Made by a program: the position numbers and the translations under genes
Assembly (NCBI GenBank): GCA_946811185.2
Contig: OX328108.1
Location: 39,512,357-39,576,356 of the forward strand
Reading direction: 5' to 3'
DNA length: 64,000 bases
From: Hippopus hippopus
Taxonomy: Eukaryota; Mollusca; Bivalvia; Cardiida; Cardiidae
Shown here: one piece after another, positions 18,140 through 28,500 of the stretch
How the letters are laid out: each line of letters begins with the position of its first letter
Numbering within the stretch: the stretch's first letter is position 1
The notes under the pieces: generated by a model
The model's database searches: none
Told to the model about the DNA's origin: nothing
Seen by the model: the letters and a program-made list of their open reading frames with translations, nothing else

Positions 18140-18205
18140 CGCCAGGTCCGCCCTCTTTAAAAATTTCAATCCTCTGTAAACGTATAAAGCTCGGCGTTAT
18201 TTCAT
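18140..18205 (+). promoter_or_regulatory. Core promoter of the 220-aa gene
   Basis: TTTCAATCCTCTGTAAACG, then TATAAAGCTCGGCGTTATTT (TATAAA 18183-18188). This is the shared cassette core without a CRE. It lies about 100 bp before the ATG. Confidence 0.7.
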
Positions 18206-18280
18206 ACCAAACACCATTTCTTTGATTCTCAGCTAACGATCACTTCGGAAGCAGTATCAATATTCAGAGTTAGTTTCAAT

Positions 18281-18943
18281 ATGCAGCACAACTTAGATGA
18301 AATCAACTTGGGCGATTTTCCATCAGTGGAAAACAATGGAGACGTTCTTTCATCAGTTATGAATTCGACAATCATCAATCCACCACCGGAGTTAAATTCG
18401 ACAACCATCATTCCAGCGATAGTGTTTGACAACATTTATGAAGAGGTAAAGCAGCTAAATTTGAAACAAGATAGCATGATGATCCGAATCATAGATCAGC
18501 TGGAGACTTTAAACAGACATTTGGAGGAAATTAAAACTTTAACCGCAAGTACTGATCAGCTCAGTAGAAATATCGAGGTACTACGTCAACAGGATCAGTG
18601 CATTTCAACAACTCCTGTGAAGATTCCTGTGGAGTTCGAGTTTGATAAATCCAATCTTCACAACTTAGTGGACTCTATCGTAAGTGTTGTGAAGAAAAAT
18701 CAACCAAAGAAAAAACAACCAGAGGAAAAACAACCAAGAAAAACAACAAAGCGGAAATCTGAGGAAGATGCTAACCATCTCCACAAGAAGCAGCGAGTTG
18801 ATCAAAAACCAACTATACCAATATTGACAGGGCAGGGCAAATACGGGAAAAACATTGACAATCACGTTGATTTCAAGATCCCGAAAAAACCAAAGACAGA
18901 GCGAAAACAACCAAGAAAAAACAACAAAACGGTAGGAATATGA
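18281..18943 (+). CDS. 220-aa coiled-coil protein with basic tail
   Basis: Unknown function. N-terminus acidic (LDEINLGDFPSVENNGD); predicted coiled coil around residues 50-110 (EEVKQLNLKQDSM, DQLETLNRHLEEIKTL). The C-terminal third is basic and Pro/Lys-rich (QPKKKQPEEKQPRKTTKRKS) and ends KNNKTVGI. The layout fits a DNA-binding oligomer such as a terminal or accessory protein, but this is inference. The stop codon lies inside the right inverted repeat, so the TIR boundary cuts the gene end. AATAAA signals lie downstream at 19214-19232. Confidence 0.7.
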   Translation: MQHNLDEINLGDFPSVENNGDVLSSVMNSTIINPPPELNSTTIIPAIVFDNIYEEVKQLNLKQDSMMIRIIDQLETLNRHLEEIKTLTASTDQLSRNIEVLRQQDQCISTTPVKIPVEFEFDKSNLHNLVDSIVSVVKKNQPKKKQPEEKQPRKTTKRKSEEDANHLHKKQRVDQKPTIPILTGQGKYGKNIDNHVDFKIPKKPKTERKQPRKNNKTVGI

Positions 18944-19380
18944 AAACAAATATGAAACTCGTGGTGTTTGCGAATTTACATTGCATAAAATTTGTTATAT
19001 ACTGTTTTGCGATTAATTCATTGTAAATAATTCATTGCGAAAAAATAATTCAGTGTGATTTTTTTCATCGTGATTAAATCGTTGTGAATAATTCATTGTG
19101 AAAAAATATTTCAGTGTGATTATTTTCATTGTCAAGAAATTTTTTTCATTGTCAAGAAAATTTTTTATGATGCTTTGCAAAAAAAATGTTTCAATGTTTA
19201 GTTCTGTTCAGTAAATAAAAGTTCAATAAATAAAAGTTCAAAAACAATAGAGTTCTTCATTCTGTTTTTTCCCCAAAAGGCTTGTTCTGTCTACATTTTT
19301 TCCATACAACGTCTCATAACTTTTTTGCTATATTAGCATGAAACGTAGCATGGAAAAAATGTATGTGTTTTCTACCCTGG

Positions 19381-19435
19381 CCGAGCTCTTTAAAAAATCT
19401 CAATCCTCCTTAAACGCATAAAGTCCAGCGTTATT
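19381..19435 (+). promoter_or_regulatory. Core promoter of the right 88-aa copy
   Basis: CTCAATCCTCCTTAAACG followed by CATAAAGTCCAGCGTTATTT. The TATA is changed to CATAAA, in keeping with decay of the gene it serves. Confidence 0.65.
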
Positions 19436-19514
19436 TTTCACACATTCACCATTTTTTAGCTCTCAGCTAACGATCACTTTGGAAGCAGTGTCAATATTCG
19501 GAAGCAATATCAAT

Positions 19515-19790
19515 ATGGAGGAGCTAAATCATCAACTACGTGAGGCTCTCCAAGAGTATCTAAGTGCCGGACAGCAGTTATTGCAACTAACCACTCATCT
19601 CGTAGGAGTGGAGGAACAAAACCAACTACAACCTATAACACAGCTCTACAAAGATCTCGGCGGAAAGATTACTTTAACTATTTTTAAAGACAACGTCTGA
19701 CATCATTTTGGTTGATATCGAATTCGGGAGGAAGATTACAGCATGCCCCATTTACCAAGTGAATTTCGGATGTTGTCATTAGAAGTGGGA
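19515..19790 (+). pseudogene. 88-aa arm gene, frameshifted right copy
   Basis: Starts MEELNHQLREALQEYLSAGQ like the left copy but shifts frame after the DLGG region. It stops at 19700 after 61 codons, losing the CPIC...GCC end, whose remnants continue in another frame to about 19790. The downstream hairpin (19825-19840) and the TATA box are also damaged. The left copy at 10725-10991 is intact. Confidence 0.8.
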
Positions 19791-19824
19791 AAAAAAAACA
19801 TAGCCTCCAAAAAAAAAACAAAAC

Positions 19825-19840
19825 AGTCCATTTCACGGCT
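19825..19840 (+). terminator. Degraded histone-like stem-loop, right 88-aa copy
   Basis: AGTCCATTTCACGGCT has mismatched inner pairs. The downstream ACCTATCTACCACGAAAG box is kept. Confidence 0.6.
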
Positions 19841-19924
19841 ACCTATCTACCACGAAAGTTCTTTCTTCAAATTGTCAAAAAACTCAAAATTGTCAAAAAC
19901 TCAAAAGATTCACAATCAAAAAAA

Positions 19925-20168
19925 GTCATAGGTTAGTTAAACTCTAGTTTTTTCTAACCCGAACAAGAAAATGTAACAAACCCATGGATTGGCCAACAAT
20001 AAAATCCCCGAACAAGAAAATGTAACAAACCCACGGATTGCCCAAAAATAAAACATTTAGTATTAGAAAAACAACGGTGAATCTGATTGGATAACATTAA
20101 TTTGGAGCCAAAACAGCATGAAACGCCGACGCGGGAAAAACATAGGAGAAAATGACGTCATGGGTCAA
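19925..20168. repeat. CRE spacer, single recombinant copy in the right arm
   Basis: Read in reverse complement, the CRE-proximal half carries copy A markers (CCGCGTCGGCG, AGATTCACCGTTGTTTTTC). The distal half carries copy B markers (CTAATACTAAATG, GAGTTTAACTAACCTATG). The switch point lies near 20068-20075. Confidence 0.8.
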
Positions 20169-20215
20169 CTAGTTCAATCCGTCTGAAAAGCTATAAAACC
20201 CAGCGTTATTTCCCG
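20150..20215 (+). promoter_or_regulatory. CRE/TATA promoter of the right 78-aa gene
   Basis: TGACGTCA at 20153-20160, TTCAATCC near 20174-20180, TATAAA at 20192-20197 in CTATAAAACCCAGCGTTATT. Confidence 0.75.
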
Positions 20216-20248
20216 CACATCATTCATTCTCTTCGACTTTTAGCCATA

Positions 20249-20485
20249 ATGGAATGCGCACTTCGAGACATGAGTTTCAGCGGGCTTGCACAGTTGTCAA
20301 GTAAAGAAAAGAAGATGGCCGGAAAAAAGAAGGAGTTCGTCGTGCCCCAGACCGAGTGCTGGGATAGTGACAACAACCCACCGTTCTCACTTCAATACAA
20401 CTTGGACGAGCAGCAACTAAAAAGGCTGAAGAGGAGGACTGCGAGTAGCTGTCCGGCGTGCAGGAAGGTTGGAGGTTGTGCTTAA
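20249..20485 (+). CDS. 78-aa small arm protein, right copy
   Basis: Near-identical to 8544-8780: MECALRDMSF start, Lys-rich patch, SCPACRKVGGCA end. The stop codon lies inside the hairpin 20471-20499. A second hairpin (20508-20522, GTCCCT/AGGGAC) and the histone-like stem-loop follow within 60 bp. Both arm copies are open, unlike the 88-aa pair. Confidence 0.7.
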   Translation: MECALRDMSFSGLAQLSSKEKKMAGKKKEFVVPQTECWDSDNNPPFSLQYNLDEQQLKRLKRRTASSCPACRKVGGCA

Positions 20486-20499
20486 AAAACACAACCTCC
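20471..20499 (+). repeat. 10-bp-arm hairpin spanning the stop codon of the right 78-aa gene
   Basis: Arms GGAGGTTGTG and CACAACCTCC surround CTTAAAAAA; the TAA is in the loop. The mirror is at 8531-8558. It may shape the mRNA 3' end or limit readthrough (inference). Confidence 0.8.
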
Positions 20500-20530
20500 A
20501 AAACCATGTCCCTTTTAGGGACACCCCAAC

Positions 20531-20546
20531 AGCCCTTTTCAGGGCT
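20531..20546 (+). terminator. Histone-like 3' stem-loop of the right 78-aa gene
   Basis: AGCCCTTTTCAGGGCT, preceded by CCCCAAC and followed by AACCATCTACC. ACGAAAG starts at 20558, 11 nt after the stem, where a histone downstream element would lie. Confidence 0.75.
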
Positions 20547-20706
20547 AACCATCTACCACGAAAGTTCTACCTTTCTTCAAATTGTCAGACGTAAGTTCTA
20601 TCTTTTCTTCAAATTGTCATTTCTTCAAATTGTCAGACGAAAGTTCTACCTTCAAGCTGTTAGACGAAAGTTCTATCTTCAAGTTGTCATTTCTTCAAAT
20701 TGTCAC

Positions 20707-21042
20707 AGCTCTTTTCAGAGCTAACCCAACAGTCCTTTTCAGGACTAACCATCTACCACGAAAGATCTATCTTCAAGATGTCAGACGAAAGTTCTACCTT
20801 CAAGCTGTCAGACGAAAGTTCTATCTTCAAGTTGTCATTTCTTCAAATTGTCTCAGCTCTTTTCAGAGCTAACCCAACAGTCCTTTTCAGGACTAACCAT
20901 CTACCACGAAAGATCTATCTTCAAGATGTCAGACGAAAGTTCTACCTTCAAGCTGTTAGACGAAAGTTCTATCTTCAAGTTGTCATTTCTTCAAATTGTC
21001 ACAGCTCTTTTCAGAGCTAACCCAACAGTCCTTTTCAGGACT
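20707..21042 (+). terminator. Six tandem histone-like stem-loops, right arm
   Basis: AGCTCTTTTCAGAGCT at 20707-20722, 20855-20870 and 21003-21018; AGTCCTTTTCAGGACT at 20731-20746, 20879-20894 and 21027-21042, again on a 148-bp period. They are separated by several ACGAAAGTTCTA and TTCTTCAAATTGTC boxes. They face the 78-aa gene's direction of transcription. Confidence 0.75.
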
Positions 21043-21119
21043 AACCATTACCACGAAAGTTCTATCTTTCTTTTAGAAGAGATGCACTCCAAAAGAGTTA
21101 TACTCCAGAGAGTTATACT

Positions 21120-21780
21120 GCAAAGAGTAAGAATCATTCATAGATGCAGAAAAAGACTAAGTCCAACCCAGTGCTCAGTCTTTTAGAAAGAAAAAATCAT
21201 TCATAGAGATGTAAAAAGACTAAGTCCAACTCAATGGTCAACCTTTTAGAAAGAGAGAAAATGATTCATAGGCGAAAAAAAGCTAAGACCAACTCAGTGA
21301 TATAGGATAAATTTCCTTTTAGAAAAGAGAAATCATTCATAGAGATGCAGAAAAAAGTCTAAGTCCAACTCAATGGTCAGGCAAATAGAAAGAGAAAAAA
21401 TCATACATAGGTGAAGAAAAAACTAAGTACAACTCAGGGCTCAGACATTTAGAAAGAAAAAAGTCTAAGTCCAACTCAATGTCAAAGCATTTAGAAAGAG
21501 AAAAAATCATCCATAGGGTGAAAAAACTAAGTCCAACTCAATGTCAAAGCATTTAGAAAGAAAAATCATACATAGGTGTAGAAAAAAGACTAAGTCCAAC
21601 TCAATGTTCAGACATTTAGAAAGGAAAAAGACTAAGTCCATCTCAATGGTCAGGCTTTTAGAAAGAGAGAAAATCATCCATAGGGTGAAGAAAAACTAAG
21701 TCCAACTCAATGTCAAAGCATTTAGAAAGAAAAAATCATACGTAGGCGAAGAAAAAACTAAGTCCAACTCAGTGATCTGA
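21120..21780. repeat. ~65-bp tandem array, right arm
   Basis: Mirror of 7430-7860: AAGACTAAGTCCAACTCA, ATGGTCAG, TTTAGAAAGAAAAAATCAT and CATAG boxes. No supported gene. Confidence 0.8.
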
Positions 21781-22112
21781 CCAATTTTTTACCCAGACTG
21801 TCAGTCACAAGGTCAGCATTTTGAATGCTAAATCCCTCTCAGGGAGGGTAAAATAGGCAAAACTCCCCCCTTTCCCTTTTTTGCAGAAAAATTCCACTCA
21901 GGGACGAGAGCCTGGCTAATTTTTTAACCAGACTGTCAGTCACAAAGCCGCCATTTTGAATGCTATGATTCTATTTATAGTAACATTTTCATGCGGAATC
22001 TCGGACTTTATCGCTTACTCGCAACTTTTCGGACCTTTTGCAAGGGATAAATTCTTTCGGGAGGACAAACTAGCCCACATTTTTGTCAGGGGTGGTGATG
22101 TACGGCACTCAG

Positions 22113-22166
22113 GGAAGAGAGCCTGGGGAACTACCCAGGCCGGGGTAGTTCCCCAGGCTCTCTTCC
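22113..22166. repeat. Terminal palindrome, right (54 bp)
   Basis: Same 24-bp-arm palindrome as 7044-7097, ending nine bases before the element end. Confidence 0.9.
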
Positions 22167-22175
22167 TTTACTACT

Positions 22176-22181
22176 AGTATT
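22176..22181 (+). repeat. Target site duplication AGTATT, right
   Basis: Pairs with 7029-7034. Confidence 0.9.
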
Positions 22182-22255
22182 TCAATATGGAAACCCCCTT
22201 GATACGGACGAGGTTAGATGTAGGTACGGAATCGGCTGAGTTGTGACGAGTGAAC
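22182..22255 (-). repeat. Host repeat interrupted by the element, right part
   Basis: The minus strand reads CACTCGTCACAACTC..CCGATTCCGTACCTACATC and CTCGTCCGTATC, as at 26936-26995 and 51846-51905. Confidence 0.85.
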
Positions 22256-22510
22256 CCATAGATGCCATAAATCACAAATGTTCTCTACAAAGGCGACAAG
22301 GAGTTTTGTCGTGTTGTGTGTCGCATGGCGAGATAGAGAGGGGCACGAACTACATTCCGTACAAATCTTCATGTATAACCTTGTTATCTTACAAATGTGA
22401 AATAAGCATATGCTTCAATGTATCTATGAAAGTCGTAGCTTTAAAAACAATTCAGCACTAGAGTTGTTAGCTCAAAAATCTATTATGCTTGTGAAGAAAA
22501 ATTGCCGAAA

Positions 22511-25500
22511 ATGAGGACAGGTCTTTATACAAGAATATTTTTGTGTATCTACGTGTGTCATGAATGGGTTTCGGGATTTTTATTTACGACGAATTCTTCA
22601 CAAACTTTGTTTTTAACACCATACATTGAAAATGGGCTTCTAGATGAAGGTAAGGGCACCAGTACTTTCTATTTTTGTTCCACTAGAAAGGTTATTTCGG
22701 TGTCCACAAGGTCAGCGTACACATGTATTTGCTTACGATTCTAATTCGGTATAAACTGTACCGTTCCCTAAACCTTACAGTGCTTTATAAATGAAAAGGA
22801 CCTTTTCAAATAGGGAAAACATCCGATAGGTAACAAACCTTATATAAATGTTAGTAAATATTTGAAGTAAACCTGAAGATGGATGGTTTAAACAAAGCTT
22901 GCATTAAAACAAGATGATGTGCTAATAAGCCTTACTCTAAATAAAGCTAAAAAGCCCTACACTTAATAATATTTAACTCTTTACCAGCCGACAAAATTTT
23001 AGACTTGCCAAAATTGAAAGCATTTTACAGATGGCAAATTAAATGTGGCCCCGTAGGTAAGATTTGTCTTTGTAAGGCTAGAAAACATTGTGGAAAAAAA
23101 TGAGAAAATGCTAGTCAAGGCTTCATATAAAATACCAGGCATACAGTTACAGGAGGGCAGGCAGGCGAACGGGAGGGCGGACAGACCGACCGACGGACCG
23201 ACAGACAGACAGGCAGGTAGACAGACAGACAGACAGACAGAGAAGGGTCGAGAACAAAATGAAACTGCGGTCCTGATTACCCACCGATACGATCATTAAC
23301 TTGTTCTGTAGTGAGAAATCAGAACTGCTTATTCTTATAAAAATCATCATCACGTTCTAGTAAGAACAAAATGTCTTGGTAAATACACAGCCATCTTGTA
23401 GTCCAACCCTAGGCTGCTAAGCGCGACTCAAGGACCTTTTGCGGACAGTGTAGATCAAGATCAGACTGCACAGGACGTGCAGTCTGATCTTGGATCTACA
23501 CTTTCCGATGAGGAGATATTTTTCCCCAAAAAATCACTTTGAAATAGCATCATTCGGGTTTTTACTATCGGCTTGAAAGTTTCATTTCACTTATTCATTG
23601 GGTTAAAGGTTAACTTTCGAGCGTTTTTCGATAAATCGTAAAAGCTGCTAATATTCGAACTAGTTTTAGCCCATTCTGGACTAATTATAATTTTTCAAAA
23701 AGATTGAAAAGTAATTAAAAACAATATAGATCTAAGAAACTGAGAGAAAGACATTTTATCTGTTCTGTTGTTGAAGCGAGAAAGGCCAGCCTTGTAGGAC
23801 ATATTGCGGGAGTGGATCAGGACAGCTATGCTGGGTTGATCACGGTAAACAAGACGTTAGACAGTCACATGTTCTTTTGGTTCTGGCCCTCACAGGTAAG
23901 CTGCCATCACTTGCATTCATAATACAGCGGATATTTATAAATATATTACAGTTACTCAAGATTCAGAAAAATCTAGCATGCAGAAAGAAAATGGGAGTCT
24001 GTATTGGTAAAAGGCCGTGAGCGTAACGCGAAAACGGCCGACCATCTTTACGGCTCTATTCACTTGCACATATTTGCTTATGTAAGTAACATAAAGTTTC
24101 ATAGAGGAACGCATTTACTTACATAAGTCGATTGGTTAAAGTTCAAATAGGCCGAGCTCTGGCAAAAGGGAGTTTAATGCATTTCGATGATACAATTAAC
24201 CAAACAAATCGTCACATAATCAATGATCCCTAAAGTCCAATTGGTCTAACAACCAACTGAATCATAAGGTAGAATGTCCTTTGGCATCCAAAAAAATGAC
24301 AGTTGTAAAAAGTTCGAACCAGGTCAGCCTGCATGGACTGTGCAGGCTGACCTGGGCTGATACTTTTGGTAGATGATTTAAACCCCCTTTTTCACAGAGC
24401 ATGGCTCAAACATATTTGCATCACGTCCTAACGTCATGAATGAGTGAATTTTCCAGTACCAACTTGATATTCAGTTTTTGCGAAATGGAACCAGAAAGGA
24501 CTTTATAACTGGGTTGGACCATTTTTCTTCAATCATGTGTTGACCAGCAAAGTTATATCATTACCGAGTCCACCTTCCCACTTCGCTAATACGTCAGTAC
24601 TTTCAGTACTTTGATATTTCACTCAATCTTTACTGTCTAAAAGAAAATGAGGAAAAATGGGGAAAAAGGGTGGAGGGCATGTGGTTCAAATAAGCAGAGT
24701 AGGCACAGAAAAGAAGTTTGGAAAACAACTTAACATTCACTGGCAAACTCTTTAGAATGTCTGCCTTATTGTGGGATTTACTTAACACCTACAGTTTTAT
24801 CTCTGCAGTAAAAAAACGACAATCTGTTCTTTAACAAACACAAATACTTATGTGAGGTCTAGAAGCATGTTAACGCAATTTCAACTTACTTTAACTCACG
24901 TTAACTCTCCTTAAAGCAACATACTTACGGAATGTCGTATTTTTGAAAGGGGGTCTAGTTATTCGCAGTCTCATCTGGGATTCAAGTCATGCTCCGTGAT
25001 GCATTACACCAAATCAAGACATTACATTATTATATATCCATGCATAAAATCCATTTTGTATAACAACCGACTGAATCATGAGGTATAATAGTCCTTTAAC
25101 AGATAAAAAAAAAAATTAAAGATAGCAAAAAGTTTCGGCTCGTGTCAGCCTGCGCGGACTTCGCAGGCTGACATGATCGATACTTTTTGCAGGTACATTA
25201 AAGCTCTCTTTTCACAGAGCACGGCTCGTGTATATTGAAAGATAACTTCAGGAATATAGTGGTTAAAACAGTATGAAGTTGTATTGAAGTTATTCAGCAG
25301 TCTAATGGTTGGCCCTTTACGAAACAGTTCCGTATTATAGTGACCCTGAAAAAAAAAAAGCCTGTTGGAAACATTGTGAAAAAAGGAGAAAACTCTGGTA
25401 ACCAATGTTGTCTATCCCTTTAAAGACAGATGCTAACATTCCAGCCACCTTTCGTTTGTCGAATATGGATGCTTTTAATGTTGTTGAGTCCAAAATTTTC

Positions 25501-28500
25501 TAGCCTAGTTAGGATTGATTGATTAATTGAATGGTGTTTTATGCCGCTTTTAACATTATTTCAGTCATAATCACGGCGACAGATCACATATTCATGTATT
25601 CCCTGGGTTACGCCACTACTAGGCTAGGGTTCTTGGGTGTCTTGCCTAAGGGCACTCCCGCTAAGGACCCAGTGGATCCAGTTGGGCTCGAAACCGGGGC
25701 CTCCAGGTCACGAGTACTACACTTTACCAAGTGAGCCGTGCTGTGTGAAAAGGGGGCTTAATGCATCGATAAATAGTATCGATTCATGTCAGCTTGTGCA
25801 GTCCACGCGGGCTGACTTTGGTCGAAACATTTTGCTATTTGTAAATTTTCTGCATGTCCAAGGACTAATCTACCTCATGTATTAGTCGGGTGTCAGACAC
25901 AACAGATTCTTTTTACGACTATGTTAGATTTTGTCCTACAGTAGACTCGCACAAAACAGAAAATTACATAAGATAGGAAAGTGTCGTCTCAGATTAGCCT
26001 GCGTGGAACGCGCAGGCTGATCAGGGACGACATTTTACGCAAACGTCCGAATGCCCCTTTTAGCGTGTTGCAGACCAGATTATGGCATCACGGAGATTCA
26101 TTAAACCTCCTTTTCCAAGAGTGCCGCTGCTAGGTTAGAAACAGAATCTGTTACGCCAAAGCTTGGTTTTTCTTTTTTATCTTTATTCGAACAGCACAAT
26201 CAAACCACAGATCCTGTGATATTATGGTTGGAAGGTGGTCCAGGCGGGTCTTCACTGATCGGAATGTTTAATGAAAATGGCCCTTTTGTTGCCAACTTTA
26301 ACGTAACAGGTGAATTTGATGTTTTTTTCCTTTCATTTTTGGATAAATAAACTTGAAATAAATCATTGACAATCTTTGCCACCATTATCACGAATGATTC
26401 TATGGCATGAAAATACAGAATTTGAGCAAATGCTCTTTGAAAAGGGGGGGGGGGGCTTAATGCATCTGTAAAAAGTTTCATGTCAACCTGCGCAGTCTGC
26501 TCAGGCTGACCTGGGTTGAAACGTTTTGCAATAGATCAGATTTCTGCGTGTCAAAGGACCATTCCGACTTCAGATCCAGTCTTTTGCGAGAAAAAACGGA
26601 GTTTATTGATCCATAATGATGTGATGACTTGCATGGTATAATGCATCACAGAGATACATTAAGTCCCCTTATGCCATTGCATAACTCAGATAGATATGTA
26701 CACGTTTTTTGACCATTGTAAAATAGAATTTTGATATTCAGTATTCGACAAGTTTATTGTTAGGGTTGTGTAAACGTTTTTCTGTAAAATATCTAGGCAT
26801 GTCTTAATTTTTCGGCATAGCTGAATGCGCTTGCTTTTGACCTACTTCTTGGTACTGATAAAGAATGAATAGATGGTAATTTGCGATTGGTCAAAAATTT
26901 GCACATGTTTATTCTGCGGGCACCTGCTGGCATCACTCGTCACAACTCGGTCGATTCCGTACCTACATCTAACCTCGTCTGTATAATCGTTCGTTTCCAT
27001 TTGAATTACCAGTCACGTGATCTTATACGTGGCGGCGCCACTGTCAGTCGTTTAGCAACGACATAAACAACCTCGTTGAAGTTATTTACACCTAACTATC
27101 TGTCGGTGAAAACGTCAATCGCAATTGATAATCCACGTTAAAAATGAATGTACGAATTGTTTGTCAATTGAAATATAGTTAGAAAGATTTCGATAGAAAA
27201 TTGAGACTCAAGTTTTCTTTTTTAAGAGGAGCCTTACAATTTTCAGAACGGGAAACCGGCGTATTTCCGGCGATGAAATGTACCGTTTTGGTGCATATCA
27301 ATCCACAAGATACAGCCGAGGGATTTGATGGCTCCCATCACCCGAGGTATGCCGAATGCTGCTGGCATATTTACTCGCACATTTATGAAACCACTGTTAA
27401 CAAGCGTTGTTACCGCTAATCGATACCACGGAGTCTTGATTCATACCACAGCAAACTGATGTAGTAGAGAATTATTCTTTTCTTGTGCTAACTGGAAATT
27501 TAATATTTTACGTAAGCGTTACTCAATAACCCAATTCTACTTTACCACAAAATGAAAAACAGTGAGGAAAACGAGGTTACTTTTTTCATTATTTTACTTC
27601 ATATAGAGCCACAAAAGAGTTTCAGTATTCATATTCCATGCAGTATCTCTTACGTTGTCTATCTTTTTTTTAAAGATATTTCTCGTTTACAGTATCTAAG
27701 AGAGAGTTCACGTGGAACAGAAACTACTCTATGTTGTATATTGACAATCCTGTTGGAACCGGGTACAGCTTTACCAAGTCACGCGACGGTTATTCCAAAA
27801 ACCAAGTAGATATAGCAAACAATCTATACAGGTACGTTTGTGCTGTTTGACTGTTTGACTCGTGATTTGTAGTATGAGCTCGCCGGAACTTGAACCTATC
27901 GCTATTCACGTCGAAAGGCTGTACTATTTATTTATTTATGCCATTATATGTTGAAGATACATTCTTACAGCTAGAGAGAAAAACCCTGTTAAATCTTGAA
28001 AGTATGTAGAATGGCTCAGCTGTGTAAACATGATAGATATATATGCTGTAAGGGATATAAAACACAAGAGATCTGTCCTCATTTAAAATCGGAAACGCTA
28101 TCAGCGAGAGCTTACAGTTTGTTCGTGGATGTCCTGGTTTTAATCGGTACAAGGGCATTGATCTGTCTAGGGCACTTCCGCGAAATACCCAGTGTCTCGA
28201 GCGAGGGTCGAATCAAGGGCCTCCCGGTTGCGAATTCTACACCTAACCATTTAGCCAAGCGCTATTTGGTAAGGATTTTGAGAATGCCAGCTATACAGTT
28301 GAAACACATGTAGTAATTTAGAACAATCTATTTTCAGTTGCGTGACCCAGTTTTTTCAGATATTTGACAGCCTTCGACAGAACTCCTTTTACATAGCAGG
28401 ATCTGTAAGTTTCTTTTTTTTTTCGCTTTTGTATCCGAATAAATTATCATGATCAACGGTGCCATCCACATCATTGATTTTTTAATGGCCAGATTTTATT

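Larger units (their letters stand above)
7035..22175. mobile_element. Polinton-like protein-primed DNA polymerase element, 15,141 bp
   Basis: Ends are AGTAGTAAAGG / CCTTTACTACT, with 4.6-kb and 3.2-kb inverted repeats and a 6-bp duplication AGTATT. The unique centre (11672-18934) carries a family B polymerase, a 218-aa unknown, a CCHC protein, a Cys-rich small protein and a coiled-coil protein. The arms carry small cassette genes. A Polinton/Maverick relation rests on polymerase type, 6-bp duplication, AG terminus and size. Against a standard Polinton: I find no RVE integrase, capsid proteins, FtsK/HerA-type ATPase or cysteine protease, and the arms are much longer than usual. It may be a non-autonomous Polinton derivative or a separate lineage. 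One in-frame stop breaks the polymerase. Confidence 0.9.
18935..22175 (-). repeat. Right terminal inverted repeat
   Basis: Mirrors 7035-11671 without the extra cassette. Its inner edge (18935-18990) still encodes, out of context, the end of the 218-aa protein (ENKYETRG.CEF), so the repeat boundary has spread into that gene. Confidence 0.9.
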
